Shown in pieces: positions 20,156 through 29,672 of a stretch of DNA of 40,860 nt. The notes under the pieces are model-generated. The model was not told the origin of the DNA. It saw nothing but the letters and a program-made list of their open reading frames with translations, and did not search any database. Position numbers and translations under genes: made by a program. Each line of letters begins with the position of its first letter. The stretch's first letter is position 1. The stretch comes from Gammaproteobacteria bacterium (GTDB taxonomy: Bacteria; Pseudomonadota; Gammaproteobacteria; Ga0077536): the NCBI GenBank assembly GCA_030429865.1, contig JAUIFX010000016.1, forward strand, positions 1 through 40,860. The letters are read 5' to 3'.

Positions 20156-20956
20156 ATGCACACCACCATCAAGACGCTCTCGGCGCTCTTCGCGCTCGCA
20201 CTCGGCGCGCCTGCTCACGCGGCCGCAATCGCGATCGTTAACGCGGGCTTCGAAGATCCTTACCTCGGCAGCAATCTGCCGCCGATTTACGCCGGCGACG
20301 TTCCTCCCACGGCTTTCCCGGTCGGCCCGGCGCCAGGCGGATGGTCGGCCTTTGGCGCCACGGGCAACGGCGCTTCGATCGGCGTTTTGAACCCCGGTGT
20401 GGCCGGCGTTGACCCCGGCGCGAGCTTTTTTCCTGGCGGCGCCCCCGAGGGCGACAACGTGGCCTTGCTCTACGCGAACGGCGCTGGCAGCGGCGCGGAG
20501 TTTGGTATCGCGCAGACCCTCGTCGCAACCCTGCAGGCGCATACCCGTTATACGCTCGAGGTGGATGTCGGCAATATCGCCAGTGGAACCAGCACCGAAC
20601 CCCTGCTGTTCGCGGGATTCGGGTTCTTCAACCTCGATGGTTTCCCTGGATATCGTATCGATGTCCTCGCCGGCTCCACGCTGGTGGCGCAGGACACGAA
20701 CGGAGTCAGCCCCGGTGAAGGCGAGTTCCTGACCAGCACGCTGCAGTGGACCACGGGCGCGGCACCCGTGGGTTTCGGCGAGGCGCTGAGTATCCGCCTC
20801 GTGAACCTGCGCAACGCCGACGATCCGGCCGCCACGGGCCTCGAGGTTGATTTCGACAACGTGCGGCTGGACGCGGCACCGGTCCCCCTGCCACCGGGCC
20901 TGGCGCTGTTCGGCTTGCCGCTCGTCCTCGGATTGCGCCGGCGCCGCGCCGGCTGA
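20156..20956 (+). CDS. VPLPP/PEP-CTERM-like sorted surface protein
   Basis: Signal peptide (LSALFALALGAPAHAAA), C-terminal VPLPPGLALFGLPLVLGLRRRRAG (motif-TM-basic tail). Confidence 0.85.
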   Translation: MHTTIKTLSALFALALGAPAHAAAIAIVNAGFEDPYLGSNLPPIYAGDVPPTAFPVGPAPGGWSAFGATGNGASIGVLNPGVAGVDPGASFFPGGAPEGDNVALLYANGAGSGAEFGIAQTLVATLQAHTRYTLEVDVGNIASGTSTEPLLFAGFGFFNLDGFPGYRIDVLAGSTLVAQDTNGVSPGEGEFLTSTLQWTTGAAPVGFGEALSIRLVNLRNADDPAATGLEVDFDNVRLDAAPVPLPPGLALFGLPLVLGLRRRRAG

Positions 20957-21421
20957 ACGGGCCCACGCGTCATCAGCGCGGCCTGGCAGCGGAGGCTCAC
21001 CCGCTTGGTTCACCTGCCCTTGCTGCGGAGTGCGGAACCTTGGTCCGCCGGTAGCATGCCCGTATAGAGCGCCTGAGCGGACTCGCCGGTGAAGCAATCC
21101 ATCGTCGCGGTGTCACTATCGTGGGCGCAGGGCACTGCCGTTGCCGGTGTCCAGCGCGCGTCCGGGATGTGAACAATCGTATCCGCGCGCGAACGCCCCT
21201 CGTGCAGGCCTGCGGCTGGATGCATCAGCGGCTGTCCGTGCGAACCTGTTGATTCTGCGTCGCTCGTTCTTCGCGTCGCCGGTCGACCAACGCCCGGCGG
21301 CCAGTTGACTGCGGCCGGTACCACGGGTGCCGCTTGCGCACTCGCGAGCGCCTGACCTTGATCTGAAGCGCGGCTGCTCTATGGTCGAGTCAGGGGTGAC
21401 GCACATCGACGGGAGGGTGAG

Positions 21422-22420
21422 ATGACACGACGGATTCAGTTCCTGACCGCGCTGCTGGCCGGGCTGGCGTCGCTTGATCTACACGCGGCCGCGCTTTATT
21501 ACACCGAGACCGGTTGGAGCGACAGTGCCTCGCGGATCGACCCGGTGCCCGGCATCGCCGGCGCCAGCCGCGAGACGCTGGAGGCGTTACCGAACGTCGA
21601 CCCGCGCGGGATCGCGGTTGATAACGTGAACGGGCACATCTACTACTCGAGCGGCTTCTCGATCAAGCGCGCGAATCTCGATGGCGCCGGCGCAACCACG
21701 ATCCTGACCGCCTCTTCCGGCATTGGCGATGTCGAAGTCGACCCTGTCGGCGGCAAGCTCTACTACTCGACCATTTTCGCTGCGCCGACCGACGGAATCT
21801 GGAGCGCGGCTCTGGATGGCAGCGGAGCGACGCTGATACACGATGCGGTGACGCTGGCGGCGGCCGGTGCGGAGGCCACGATTACGACTCGCGACGTATT
21901 CAACATCAAGGTCGACGCTGATCTCGGCCTGCTCTACTGGACCGCCGACGACGGCGGCGTGGCTGGACGCACCGCGCTCAACGTTTCGAGCATCGGTGGC
22001 GGTGACGCTAGCCAGTTGTGGGTTGCCGCCGGCCGCAGTAGCGCGATCGACAAGATGGCCATCGACTTCGACAGCGACACGCTCTACTACTCGGTCGGTA
22101 GTACCAGCAACGAGATACGCCGATCGGCACTCGACAACAGTGGCCTGGTCACGCTGGTCTCTGGCGTCGGGCGCCCCGGCGCGCTGGCTATCGACGTCGC
22201 CGGCGATGATCTCTATTTCTGGGTCGGGAACACGCTCTACGCGGGGGCGCTCGACGGCAGCGGGCTGGTCAGTCGCTCGTTCGTCGGTAGCGGCCTGTTC
22301 GATGTCTCGGATCTGGAACTCGGCATCTCCGTCGTGCCGCTGCCGCCGGCGGTCGCGCTGTGCGTCACGGCGCTCATTGGGCTGGGCGCTACCCAACGGC
22401 GCCAGCCAGTCCGCGGCTGA
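21422..22420 (+). CDS. VPLPP/PEP-CTERM-like protein with YWTD/LDL-receptor-like beta-propeller repeats
   Basis: Signal peptide; repeats such as DNVNGHIYYSSGFSIKRANLDGAGATTIL; tail VPLPPAVALCVTALIGLGATQRRQPVRG. Confidence 0.8.
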   Translation: MTRRIQFLTALLAGLASLDLHAAALYYTETGWSDSASRIDPVPGIAGASRETLEALPNVDPRGIAVDNVNGHIYYSSGFSIKRANLDGAGATTILTASSGIGDVEVDPVGGKLYYSTIFAAPTDGIWSAALDGSGATLIHDAVTLAAAGAEATITTRDVFNIKVDADLGLLYWTADDGGVAGRTALNVSSIGGGDASQLWVAAGRSSAIDKMAIDFDSDTLYYSVGSTSNEIRRSALDNSGLVTLVSGVGRPGALAIDVAGDDLYFWVGNTLYAGALDGSGLVSRSFVGSGLFDVSDLELGISVVPLPPAVALCVTALIGLGATQRRQPVRG

Positions 22421-22530
22421 GGGCAAATGCGCCGCAGCGACGGGCTGGTCGGGCAGGTTCGAAGCTGCCGGTCGGCGCCAGGTTGGTCTGTCCGTCCCGT
22501 GGTTCCCGCCTGTCTCGCTTCGGCCGCTCG

Positions 22531-23196
22531 TCAGGATCGGCCGCGGCGCATGCGGCGTCGTGAGCCGAACCCGGTCGCCATGGCCAGCAGGGCAAGCGTG
22601 AAGGAGGCCGGTTCCGATACTTGAACCCGTTGCGTCACGCTGAACTGGCAGGTGTAGTTGCCAGGAAATGCCGCGGACGGACGCCGGCAATCCTGCGCGC
22701 CGGCCAGTTCGACCTCGAAGCCCGATGGATGGAACTCGTCGAAGACGACGCGGTTGCCGGCAGCGCCGAACACGACATCGGTCGCCCCGGTCTGCACGAC
22801 GCCGAGATTCGGAGCGATGAACTGCAGGAACGAGCCGTCCGCCGCGAAGACCACGCCGTCGGGACCGGCAGGGCTGGGCACGAGATCGCTTTGCGTCAAC
22901 GTGGTGCCGTAGATGTCGAAGTTCAGCGCGGTCAGGTCGGTGACCGGTACGAAATGCGAACCGGCTGGCGGGTATGGGGCAGTCAGCATGACGCCGTTCA
23001 GATCGATGCCGGCATCGCGCACGCTCTGCTCGACCTCGAGTGAACCGGTGCCGATGACATTACTGCCGCTATCGAAGAACGTGAAGTCGTAGATGAGCCC
23101 GGCGTGGGCCGCCGGCACGGTCATCACGGCGAGTGCGGTGACAAGCGCGCCGTGGCGCAGAACGCGCCGCGTGTTCGAGATGATTGGTTGCGACAT
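22531..23196 (-). CDS. PEP-CTERM sorting domain-containing protein
   Basis: Signal (LVTALAVMTVPAAHA), C-terminus VSEPASFTLALLAMATGFGSRRRMRRGRS. Confidence 0.8.
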   Translation of the reverse strand: MSQPIISNTRRVLRHGALVTALAVMTVPAAHAGLIYDFTFFDSGSNVIGTGSLEVEQSVRDAGIDLNGVMLTAPYPPAGSHFVPVTDLTALNFDIYGTTLTQSDLVPSPAGPDGVVFAADGSFLQFIAPNLGVVQTGATDVVFGAAGNRVVFDEFHPSGFEVELAGAQDCRRPSAAFPGNYTCQFSVTQRVQVSEPASFTLALLAMATGFGSRRRMRRGRS

Positions 23197-23557
23197 GAGC
23201 CCTCCCCCTGTTGCTGCATCCCGGTTGATGGACAGCCATGCCCGCGGGCCCCGGCCGTCACGATCGAAGGCATTTCATACTCCTGCGGTGGCGTCGTCAG
23301 CTAGCGCGTCGAACGTCAGGAAACACAAATTCACAATCTGGTCTGCTACCCGGCTCGGGGGCAAACCGCGATTCTGCTGAGCGTGACGACTGGCGCTTGT
23401 GTGTCCGGCGCGACCGAGCGGCGACATCGGACTTCAAGGCGGTCGCCGGTGCGCACTGTGTTCCGCTTGCACGGCCGCATCGCGACTGCGTCCCTCATCC
23501 GCCAGTCGGACGCATGCGGGTCCGGAAATGCAGTGCTGTGAACTGCGTGCAGCCCGT

Positions 23558-23929
23558 TCAGGCCTCGCGGTGGTAAGCCTTCGACGTCACCAGCCAGTTG
23601 TCGTTGATCTTGTGGTAGCAGAGATAGTCGACGAAGACGTTGTCGTTGATGCGCACGCGTACCTTGGCCAGCGCCTGGGTCGGCGAGGTGAAGTCCATCA
23701 GCAGCACCTCGTGTTCGCGCGGCGCGCCCTGGTCCTTGGGCGAGGTGCGCCCCGCGAGGATCTCCTTGTACTGTGCGGCGCTCCAACAGCTCATCTTGTT
23801 GTCGCGGAAACCGTGCAACTGCGCGGTGGACGCGAAGACGCGGTCGAAGTCGGCCACGTCGCAGTCGTACATGAGATCGAAATAGCGGTCGATTGCGGCG
23901 CTGAGCGCGGCGATGTCGATCATGTTCAT
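23558..23929 (-). CDS. NTF2-like / Lumazine_bd_2-like family protein
   Basis: AAIDRYFDLMYDCDVADFDRVFASTAQLHGFRDNKM...VFVDYLCYHKINDNWLVTSKAYH matches the NTF2-like small alpha+beta pattern. Confidence 0.75.
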   Translation of the reverse strand: MNMIDIAALSAAIDRYFDLMYDCDVADFDRVFASTAQLHGFRDNKMSCWSAAQYKEILAGRTSPKDQGAPREHEVLLMDFTSPTQALAKVRVRINDNVFVDYLCYHKINDNWLVTSKAYHREA

Positions 23930-24338
23930 CGATGGTCGGTTCCCCTGGTCGGACGCCCTGGAGCGGTGTTCACCCTAGCGACAGAGTAGTACCGTGAGAA
24001 GATCGCGGGGCGACCGCGCACCGGGCGAAGCAGGCACTCGCACGACGTCGCCGGCGCAGACCGCCAGCGCGGCCGTGTTGCCGCGCGCTGCGAGCCGCGA
24101 GACGATGTCCGCGAGCGCATCCGGTGGCGAGGCGTCGATTTCCGCCGTCTGCCTGGTTCAGCACATTTCCCGCCCGCCTTCATCGTCCGTCGTGCCGCTA
24201 ATCGGCGCGCCCGTCCGGCGCTCGCCATGCGCGCCCGGTCGTCGTACGCGACGTCACCGTACGGCGCACCTATACTGCATGGGACGCAGGCCGGTGCGGG
24301 GCCGAGGTCTGCGTCTACACAGCGGGGAGGGCGTCACG

Positions 24339-25760
24339 ATGGACGACAAGGACCTGTGTTACCTGAGTGCGACGGAAGCACTCGCGAAGTTCCACGCGCG
24401 CGAGCTGTCGCCGGTCGACGTGGTCAAGGCGCAGATCAAGCGCAACGAGGCGGTCGGCAGTCAGCTCAACGCGACGACCTACACGTTCTTCGAGCGCGCG
24501 CTGAAAGAGGCCCGTGCGGCGGAAGCGAAGTATCTCAAGCCGCGCGCGCGGCGCCTGCGCCCGCTCGAAGGCATCACGGTCGGGATCAAGGATTTCCATT
24601 CGATCAAGGGCGAGATCACGACCTACGGGTCGAAGGCATTTGCCAATCACCGCCCGGACCAGACCGCGCCCACGGTCGAGCGGCTGCTGAAAGCGGGAGC
24701 AATCCTGCTCCTGCGCACCACCACCCCCGAGTTCGCCTACTCGGGGATCACGCGCAGCCCGCTATGGGGCGTGACGCGCAATCCGTGGAACATTGAGTGC
24801 ACCCCCGGAGGATCTTCGGGCGGCGCCAGCGCAGCCATCGCGGCTGGCCTGGTGACGCTGTGCGATGGCACGGACGGCGGCGGTTCGAACCGGATCCCGG
24901 CGAGTTTCGGCGGGGTGGTCGGTTACAAACCGCCGTTCGGACGCAATCCCATGGATCGCGAACACCCGCTCGAGAACCTCCTGCATTACGGACCCATCGT
25001 ACGCAGCGTCGGCGATGCCGCGTTGATGCAGAACGTGATGTCGGGACAGCACGTCGCCGATATCTGCTCGTTGCGCGAGCCGATGACGTTACCGGAGTCC
25101 TTCGAGTCAATCCGCGGCATGAAGATCGCCTATACGCCGGACTACGGCTTCATGCAGATCGCGCCCGACGTTGCGCGCAATACGCGCGCCATGGTCACGG
25201 TGCTCAAGCGCCTCGGCGCTAAGGTCGAGGAAGTCGACCTCGGCTGGAACTGGGGCGCGCTGGATACCTGGATGACGCGCTGGGAAGGTGCGTTCGCCGG
25301 GCTCATCGGCGACATCCTGCCGCGCTGGCGTTACGAGATGTCGCCGTTCTGTCTACGCATCGCCGAGCAGGGGCTGCGCCACAGCGCGGCGCGCTTCTAT
25401 CGCACCAATGCCGGCCGCTGCGAGCAGTGGCAGACCCTGGGGCCGATTCTCGAAAAGTTCGATGCCCTGGTGGGTCCAACCCTCGCGGTGTCGAGCCTGC
25501 CGGTGACGCACGACGAGGCTGCTTCCGACTTCACCATCAACGGTGAGCCGGTAGATCCTTACGTCGGGTGGTCGTCGACGTGGCTGTTCAACAACCTCTC
25601 ATGGTGCCCGGCGATGAGTGTGCCGAGCGGGTTCGGCGATAACGACATGCCGACCGGGCTGCAGATTGTCGGCCGGACCTTCGACGACCTCGGCGTGTTC
25701 CGTATCGCCGCCGCGATCGAGAAGGCCCGGCCCTGGCGGGAGCGCCGCCCCGAGCTATGA
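24339..25760 (+). CDS. Amidase (amidase signature family)
   Basis: GITVGIKDFHSIKG (catalytic Lys), NIECTPGGSSGGASAAIAAGLVTLCDGTDGGGSNRIPASFGGVVGYKP. Confidence 0.92.
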   Translation: MDDKDLCYLSATEALAKFHARELSPVDVVKAQIKRNEAVGSQLNATTYTFFERALKEARAAEAKYLKPRARRLRPLEGITVGIKDFHSIKGEITTYGSKAFANHRPDQTAPTVERLLKAGAILLLRTTTPEFAYSGITRSPLWGVTRNPWNIECTPGGSSGGASAAIAAGLVTLCDGTDGGGSNRIPASFGGVVGYKPPFGRNPMDREHPLENLLHYGPIVRSVGDAALMQNVMSGQHVADICSLREPMTLPESFESIRGMKIAYTPDYGFMQIAPDVARNTRAMVTVLKRLGAKVEEVDLGWNWGALDTWMTRWEGAFAGLIGDILPRWRYEMSPFCLRIAEQGLRHSAARFYRTNAGRCEQWQTLGPILEKFDALVGPTLAVSSLPVTHDEAASDFTINGEPVDPYVGWSSTWLFNNLSWCPAMSVPSGFGDNDMPTGLQIVGRTFDDLGVFRIAAAIEKARPWRERRPEL

Positions 25761-26690
25761 GGCGCGGCGGCGCCGGCCGGCGAGCACGCCGACAGCAGGC
25801 ACCAGCATCCACGCGGCTGCGGGCAGCGGTACGGCACTGACTTCGGCGAACGCGGCGGCGCCGATGTAGGCGTGCGCCGCGGCGGTCGGGTGCACCTCGT
25901 CCCACAGCAGGTAGCTGTCCGGGTCCGCGCACACCGTGTTGCCGTCGTAACACGGGTCGAACACGTTGGTGAAACCGAACAGCGCACCGCCGTTGCCAAG
26001 GGCATCGCCGATGAACGTCGCGAACAGGCCGTTGACGTCGAGGCGCATGAGGTTGAGCAGCGGGTTGCTCGCTTCGACACCGTCCAGCATCGTACCGACG
26101 GCGGCATTGAGCTGCACGAAAGGCGCGCCGATCTCGGGCAGATTGGGCACCAGGAAATTGCGCGCGCCGGAGGCGGCAAGACCGTTGATGACGTTCTCCA
26201 GGTTGGAGGCGGAGTTCGTCACGTCGTTGGCGAGCGCGTCGTTACCGCCTCCCCACACGACGTAGAGCGCGTCGGGATCGGCGACGCCGGCGACATCGTT
26301 CAGAAACAGTCCCGTCTGCACACCGAGATCGAGCGGCGCGAGCGGACCGGGCTGTCCACCAGTCCTGGCGCCACCCCAGGCGTAGTTGTTGCCGCCGCCG
26401 AAGGATGGCGAAACGGCGAGCCCGAGCGAACCCGCGAGATGTTCGACCCACACCGGGCCGTTCGAAAAGCGGCCGCTCGCGTACGGTGGCGGGTAAGCCA
26501 GCGCGCCGGCGCCCGCGGCCTCGTAGTTACCGGTTTCCGACAGGCTGTCGCCGAAGACGAAGATGTCCGAATAGGCGGCCATCGCCGCTTGTGCGGGCAT
26601 GCTGACAGCGAGCACCAGCGTAAGCGTCAGCGCGAGCCGGGAGAGGTGCGAAGCGAGGCGCGAGAAGGGCGCTTTCTCTTGGTTTGGCAT
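25755..26690 (-). CDS. SGNH/GDSL hydrolase with VPLPA-CTERM tail
   Basis: IFVFGDSLSETGN and DEVHPTAAAH catalytic blocks; tail VPLPAAAWMLVPAVGVLAGRRRRAS. Confidence 0.88.
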   Translation of the reverse strand: MPNQEKAPFSRLASHLSRLALTLTLVLAVSMPAQAAMAAYSDIFVFGDSLSETGNYEAAGAGALAYPPPYASGRFSNGPVWVEHLAGSLGLAVSPSFGGGNNYAWGGARTGGQPGPLAPLDLGVQTGLFLNDVAGVADPDALYVVWGGGNDALANDVTNSASNLENVINGLAASGARNFLVPNLPEIGAPFVQLNAAVGTMLDGVEASNPLLNLMRLDVNGLFATFIGDALGNGGALFGFTNVFDPCYDGNTVCADPDSYLLWDEVHPTAAAHAYIGAAAFAEVSAVPLPAAAWMLVPAVGVLAGRRRRAS

Positions 26691-26770
26691 GTCCGTGGTT
26701 TCCCTGCTTTTTCTCGGAGCGCCTAGATGGTCCGTGCCCGCGGGGGTGATTGCAAGGCATGCGGCCGCGG

Positions 26771-26964
26771 GAATTCGGAAATTCAGTACGGAAATTCCAG
26801 AAATTCAGTGACCAGAAATTCAGTGACAGTTACTGTATTAGCCAGCACCGCAGCGTCGGACGCACGAGCGAATCGTGCGCCAGTGCGGGGAAATACAGTT
26901 ACTGTCACCGAATAAGCCGAATCGTGCGCCAGTGCGGGAAATACAGTTACTGTCACCGAATTAG
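26771..26964. repeat. REP cluster / BIME with hairpin spacer and tandem 3' unit
   Basis: Forward REP 26816-26840, inverted REPs 26891-26913 and 26939-26961; preceded by partial half-REPs starting at 26771, 26779, 26792, 26801. Confidence 0.85.
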
Positions 26965-26986
26965 CGCACCGAATTAGCGCGGGCGC

Positions 26987-27649
26987 CTAGGCGCGCCGCC
27001 GACGAGAACCTGCAGCGGCCAGCGCGATTCCGAGCAGTGCGAGTGCACCGGGCTCGGGAACGTCGTTCGCTGCCTGCGTGTTCAGGACGACATTGTCGAT
27101 ATACTGGAACGGCGTGGCACCCAATCCACCCGTGGTAGTGAAATTGCGGCGCATCCGGAAACGAACCTCGTACGTTCCGGCGGCGACGGTGTCGTTGTAG
27201 CTCAGCGAACTACGGACGACGTCGCAGCATGCGGGCGAGCCAAAGTCGTGCGAATCCACCACGACGTTGTTGACCAGCAGTTCGAACAGCCCCCAGTCCG
27301 AGTTGCTGCCATTGAAATCCGTCGAGTCGAAGGCCGCGATATCGGCGGAGACGCTGAATGCACCCGCGCCGACGTTGACGCTCTGGTAGATGCCGCCACC
27401 ACTGTTACCGGGATTGCTGAGGTTGCCGACCTGGAACCTGGCTGCGAGCGATGCGCCACCGCCGGTGACGTCGAAGCTCGTGACCACCGGCGTGCCGGTC
27501 GTGCCGTTGCTCGTGGTGAACTGCGTCCAGCCGGAAAAATCACCGGTCTCGAAATCGCCGTTGATCAGCGTGGCCGACGCTCCGTCTGCAAGAAGCAGGG
27601 AGGCCGCGAGTGCCACGAGTGCAGCCCCGGTCTTCGTCCTTGTCACCAT
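26987..27649 (-). CDS. PEP-CTERM sorting domain-containing protein
   Basis: Signal peptide, AGAFSVSADIAAFDST...; tail DVPEPGALALLGIALAAAGSRRRRA; SD before ATG. Confidence 0.88.
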   Translation of the reverse strand: MVTRTKTGAALVALAASLLLADGASATLINGDFETGDFSGWTQFTTSNGTTGTPVVTSFDVTGGGASLAARFQVGNLSNPGNSGGGIYQSVNVGAGAFSVSADIAAFDSTDFNGSNSDWGLFELLVNNVVVDSHDFGSPACCDVVRSSLSYNDTVAAGTYEVRFRMRRNFTTTGGLGATPFQYIDNVVLNTQAANDVPEPGALALLGIALAAAGSRRRRA

Positions 27650-28034
27650 GGTGGAATCCTTCTGAATATTCGACACGGAGGCTGCCCTGCATTTTTCGGG
27701 CCGGAAATTCACTATTTTTAAAATCAATTAGTTATGATCTTCGAATGCGGATCATGGCTGCCACTATAAAATTTCTTGACGGTCGAGATGGTGGCGGTCG
27801 GCGCTACGCCCCGGGATCCCAGGTGAGGTCAACGATTTTTCCCGGCGCTTCATGGTGTTAGGCCAGTTGTAAAGTTCCTTGACGAGGGCTCCCTGGTGAC
27901 CTTGGCCGTGGTGCCGGATCTTGCCTTCTATCGGGCAACTTCGCCCGCATCGAACGGCGAAGCTTGGTGGCGTGACGCGTGGTGCTCGATCGGTCTGGCG
28001 GACAGGACCCCGGGGCCCGCATGCGCCCGGGCTA

Positions 28035-28112
28035 TACGTCCTGGCCACGCCGGCCGGCGAGCACGCCGAGCGCCGGCACCATGATCCGCGCCGAAGCGGG
28101 CAGCGCCGGCCG
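28035..28112 (-). pseudogene. Orphan PEP-CTERM/VPLPA-like C-terminal tail remnant
   Basis: Minus strand reads ...RPALPASARIMVPALGVLAGRRGQDV*, closely resembling VPLPAAAWMLVPAVGVLAGRRRRAS at 25755, but out of frame and downstream of the 28117 stop. Confidence 0.6.
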
Positions 28113-28116
28113 TTGG

Positions 28117-28770
28117 TTACCGAGCGTGTCGGCGCCCGAAGCCGGCCAGGCCCGCGAGACCCGCACCGAGCAGCCAGACACCCGCGGGCAGGGGCACCGG
28201 GTGCGGTTCGCGGTAGAGCCAGAAACCGACGATGTCCGCATTCTCCTGGTCGATGTCGGAGCGGTCATCGGTCTGCAGCTTGTCGAAGAACGGATTGTTG
28301 TCGATACGCCCGAGATAGGCACCGGTTGCCGGGTCCGGATCCTTGTCGCGCGTCCAGCCGAACACGCGCTCCTCGACACCGCCGAACAGCGCCGTGATGT
28401 GGAACACGCCGGTGTCGGGGCCGGGTCCATCGTTATCAATCAGTGCCGGCGCCCACGTGCTGTTGGCGATTTCGTACTCTTGCGGCTCGGCGGTGAAGAA
28501 GCCTGCTCCGCCGGAGAGTTCGTGGAACAGCGTGTTGAGGGTCGCGACGTTGGCCCAGCGCCAGCCGTCTAGATTGATGCCGCCCAGCGTGCCTGCGCAG
28601 ACACCGGTACCGACATCGCAGACCGGAACGACGTCGAACCACGTGAAACCGAGCGTGTCGGCTGGTTGCAGCCACTCGCGGCCCAACCCGTCAACGTAAG
28701 CGACGTCGGCACGAGCGACGAGCGGCAAGCTGACAACGAACGCGAGCAGTATGACGACAGGGCGTTTCAT
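28117..28770 (-). CDS. VPLPA-CTERM sorting domain-containing protein (DUF1566-like region possible)
   Basis: Signal MKRPVVILLAFVVSLPLVARA; tail PVPLPAGVWLLGAGLAGLAGFGRRHAR. Confidence 0.85.
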   Translation of the reverse strand: MKRPVVILLAFVVSLPLVARADVAYVDGLGREWLQPADTLGFTWFDVVPVCDVGTGVCAGTLGGINLDGWRWANVATLNTLFHELSGGAGFFTAEPQEYEIANSTWAPALIDNDGPGPDTGVFHITALFGGVEERVFGWTRDKDPDPATGAYLGRIDNNPFFDKLQTDDRSDIDQENADIVGFWLYREPHPVPLPAGVWLLGAGLAGLAGFGRRHAR

Positions 28771-29049
28771 CGATGTTTCCTCCGGCAACAGGTGTCGAAC
28801 CCGAACGATGGTTGCTTGTATGCCGAGAGCTTATCCCTGCGCGCGCGACGAAGTCGACGCGCCGGCGGGACGACAAGTTGCTCCACGTCAATTCTTCGGA
28901 CGCTATGCCGTTGCCGCAATGTTTGTTTGCAATGATCGACGGCGATACGGGTGCCGCGCGAGGAAGCGACCTTGGCGCCTGGAGCTGGCTACTGCGGCCG
29001 TCGTCTGCGCGAGACTGCCGCCGCGGCCCCCGAGCCCGCGATCAGCATC

Positions 29050-29146
29050 AAATTCAGTGACAGTAACTGTATTTGCTAGCACCGCAGCGTCGGAGGTACG
29101 AGCGAATCGTGCGCCAGTGCGGGAAATACAGTTACTGTCACCGAAT
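29050..29146. repeat. BIME: REP, hairpin spacer, inverted REP
   Basis: Forward REP 29050-29074; inverted REP 29124-29146; spacer homologous to that at 26841-26890. Confidence 0.85.
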
Positions 29147-29566
29147 AAGCGCAAGCAGCCCGCCGACCCGCAGGATGGCATACGTCTGGCCGAGATCCAG
29201 CGTGTGCGGCGGGATCATTTCGATATCGGGCGTGCCGCCGCTGAGACACACGTTTCCCGTGACGTCATAGAAATCGTGCTCGGAACCCTGGGCGAGCCCT
29301 GCGAGCTCCACCGCCAGCGAGCCGACGTTGCCGAGCCAATAGTCGCCATTGATCGTATCGACGTTCAGCACGCCGCCAGGCAACTCGAACCTGCCGCCCG
29401 GGTGGACGTCGACCTGGACGGCGCTGAGCGCCCCCCTGACGAGCGCGAGCGTTCCCGCGTTGACCTGCACATCACCGAAGAACGTGCTGTCGCTGGTGTC
29501 GGCGGCTACCTCGTTGGGCAGGCCACCGATGTCCACTGGCCGCCCATGCATGTGCGACGGTCGCAC
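29138..29566 (-). pseudogene. Truncated autotransporter-like/PEP-CTERM beta-helix fragment
   Basis: GDVQVNAGTLALVRGALSAVQVDVHPGGRF...GSEHDFYDVTGNVCLSGGTPDIEMIPPHTLDLGQTYAILRVGG; no signal peptide or sorting tail; stop (29138-29140) lies within a REP. Confidence 0.65.
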
Positions 29567-29672
29567 GACGGTTGCGCCGCTGCGTGGTGTGGTCGCGATA
29601 TCACGGCGCCGTTGGGCACTTGTACCCGTTATCGGACAACTTCGTCACCACGGCGACGTTCGGAAGGGGCGT

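Noticed and set aside
26750-26977. Recurring peptide GKYSYCHRI in several short ORFs (also 29073, 39242, 39481)
   Set aside because: It is the translation of the REP sequence GGGAAATACAGTTACTGTCACCGAAT, not a conserved protein.
27728-28031. ORF 27764-28048 minus (HHGQGHQGALVKELYNWPNT...) as IS remnant
   Set aside because: No recognisable transposase motif; left unassigned.
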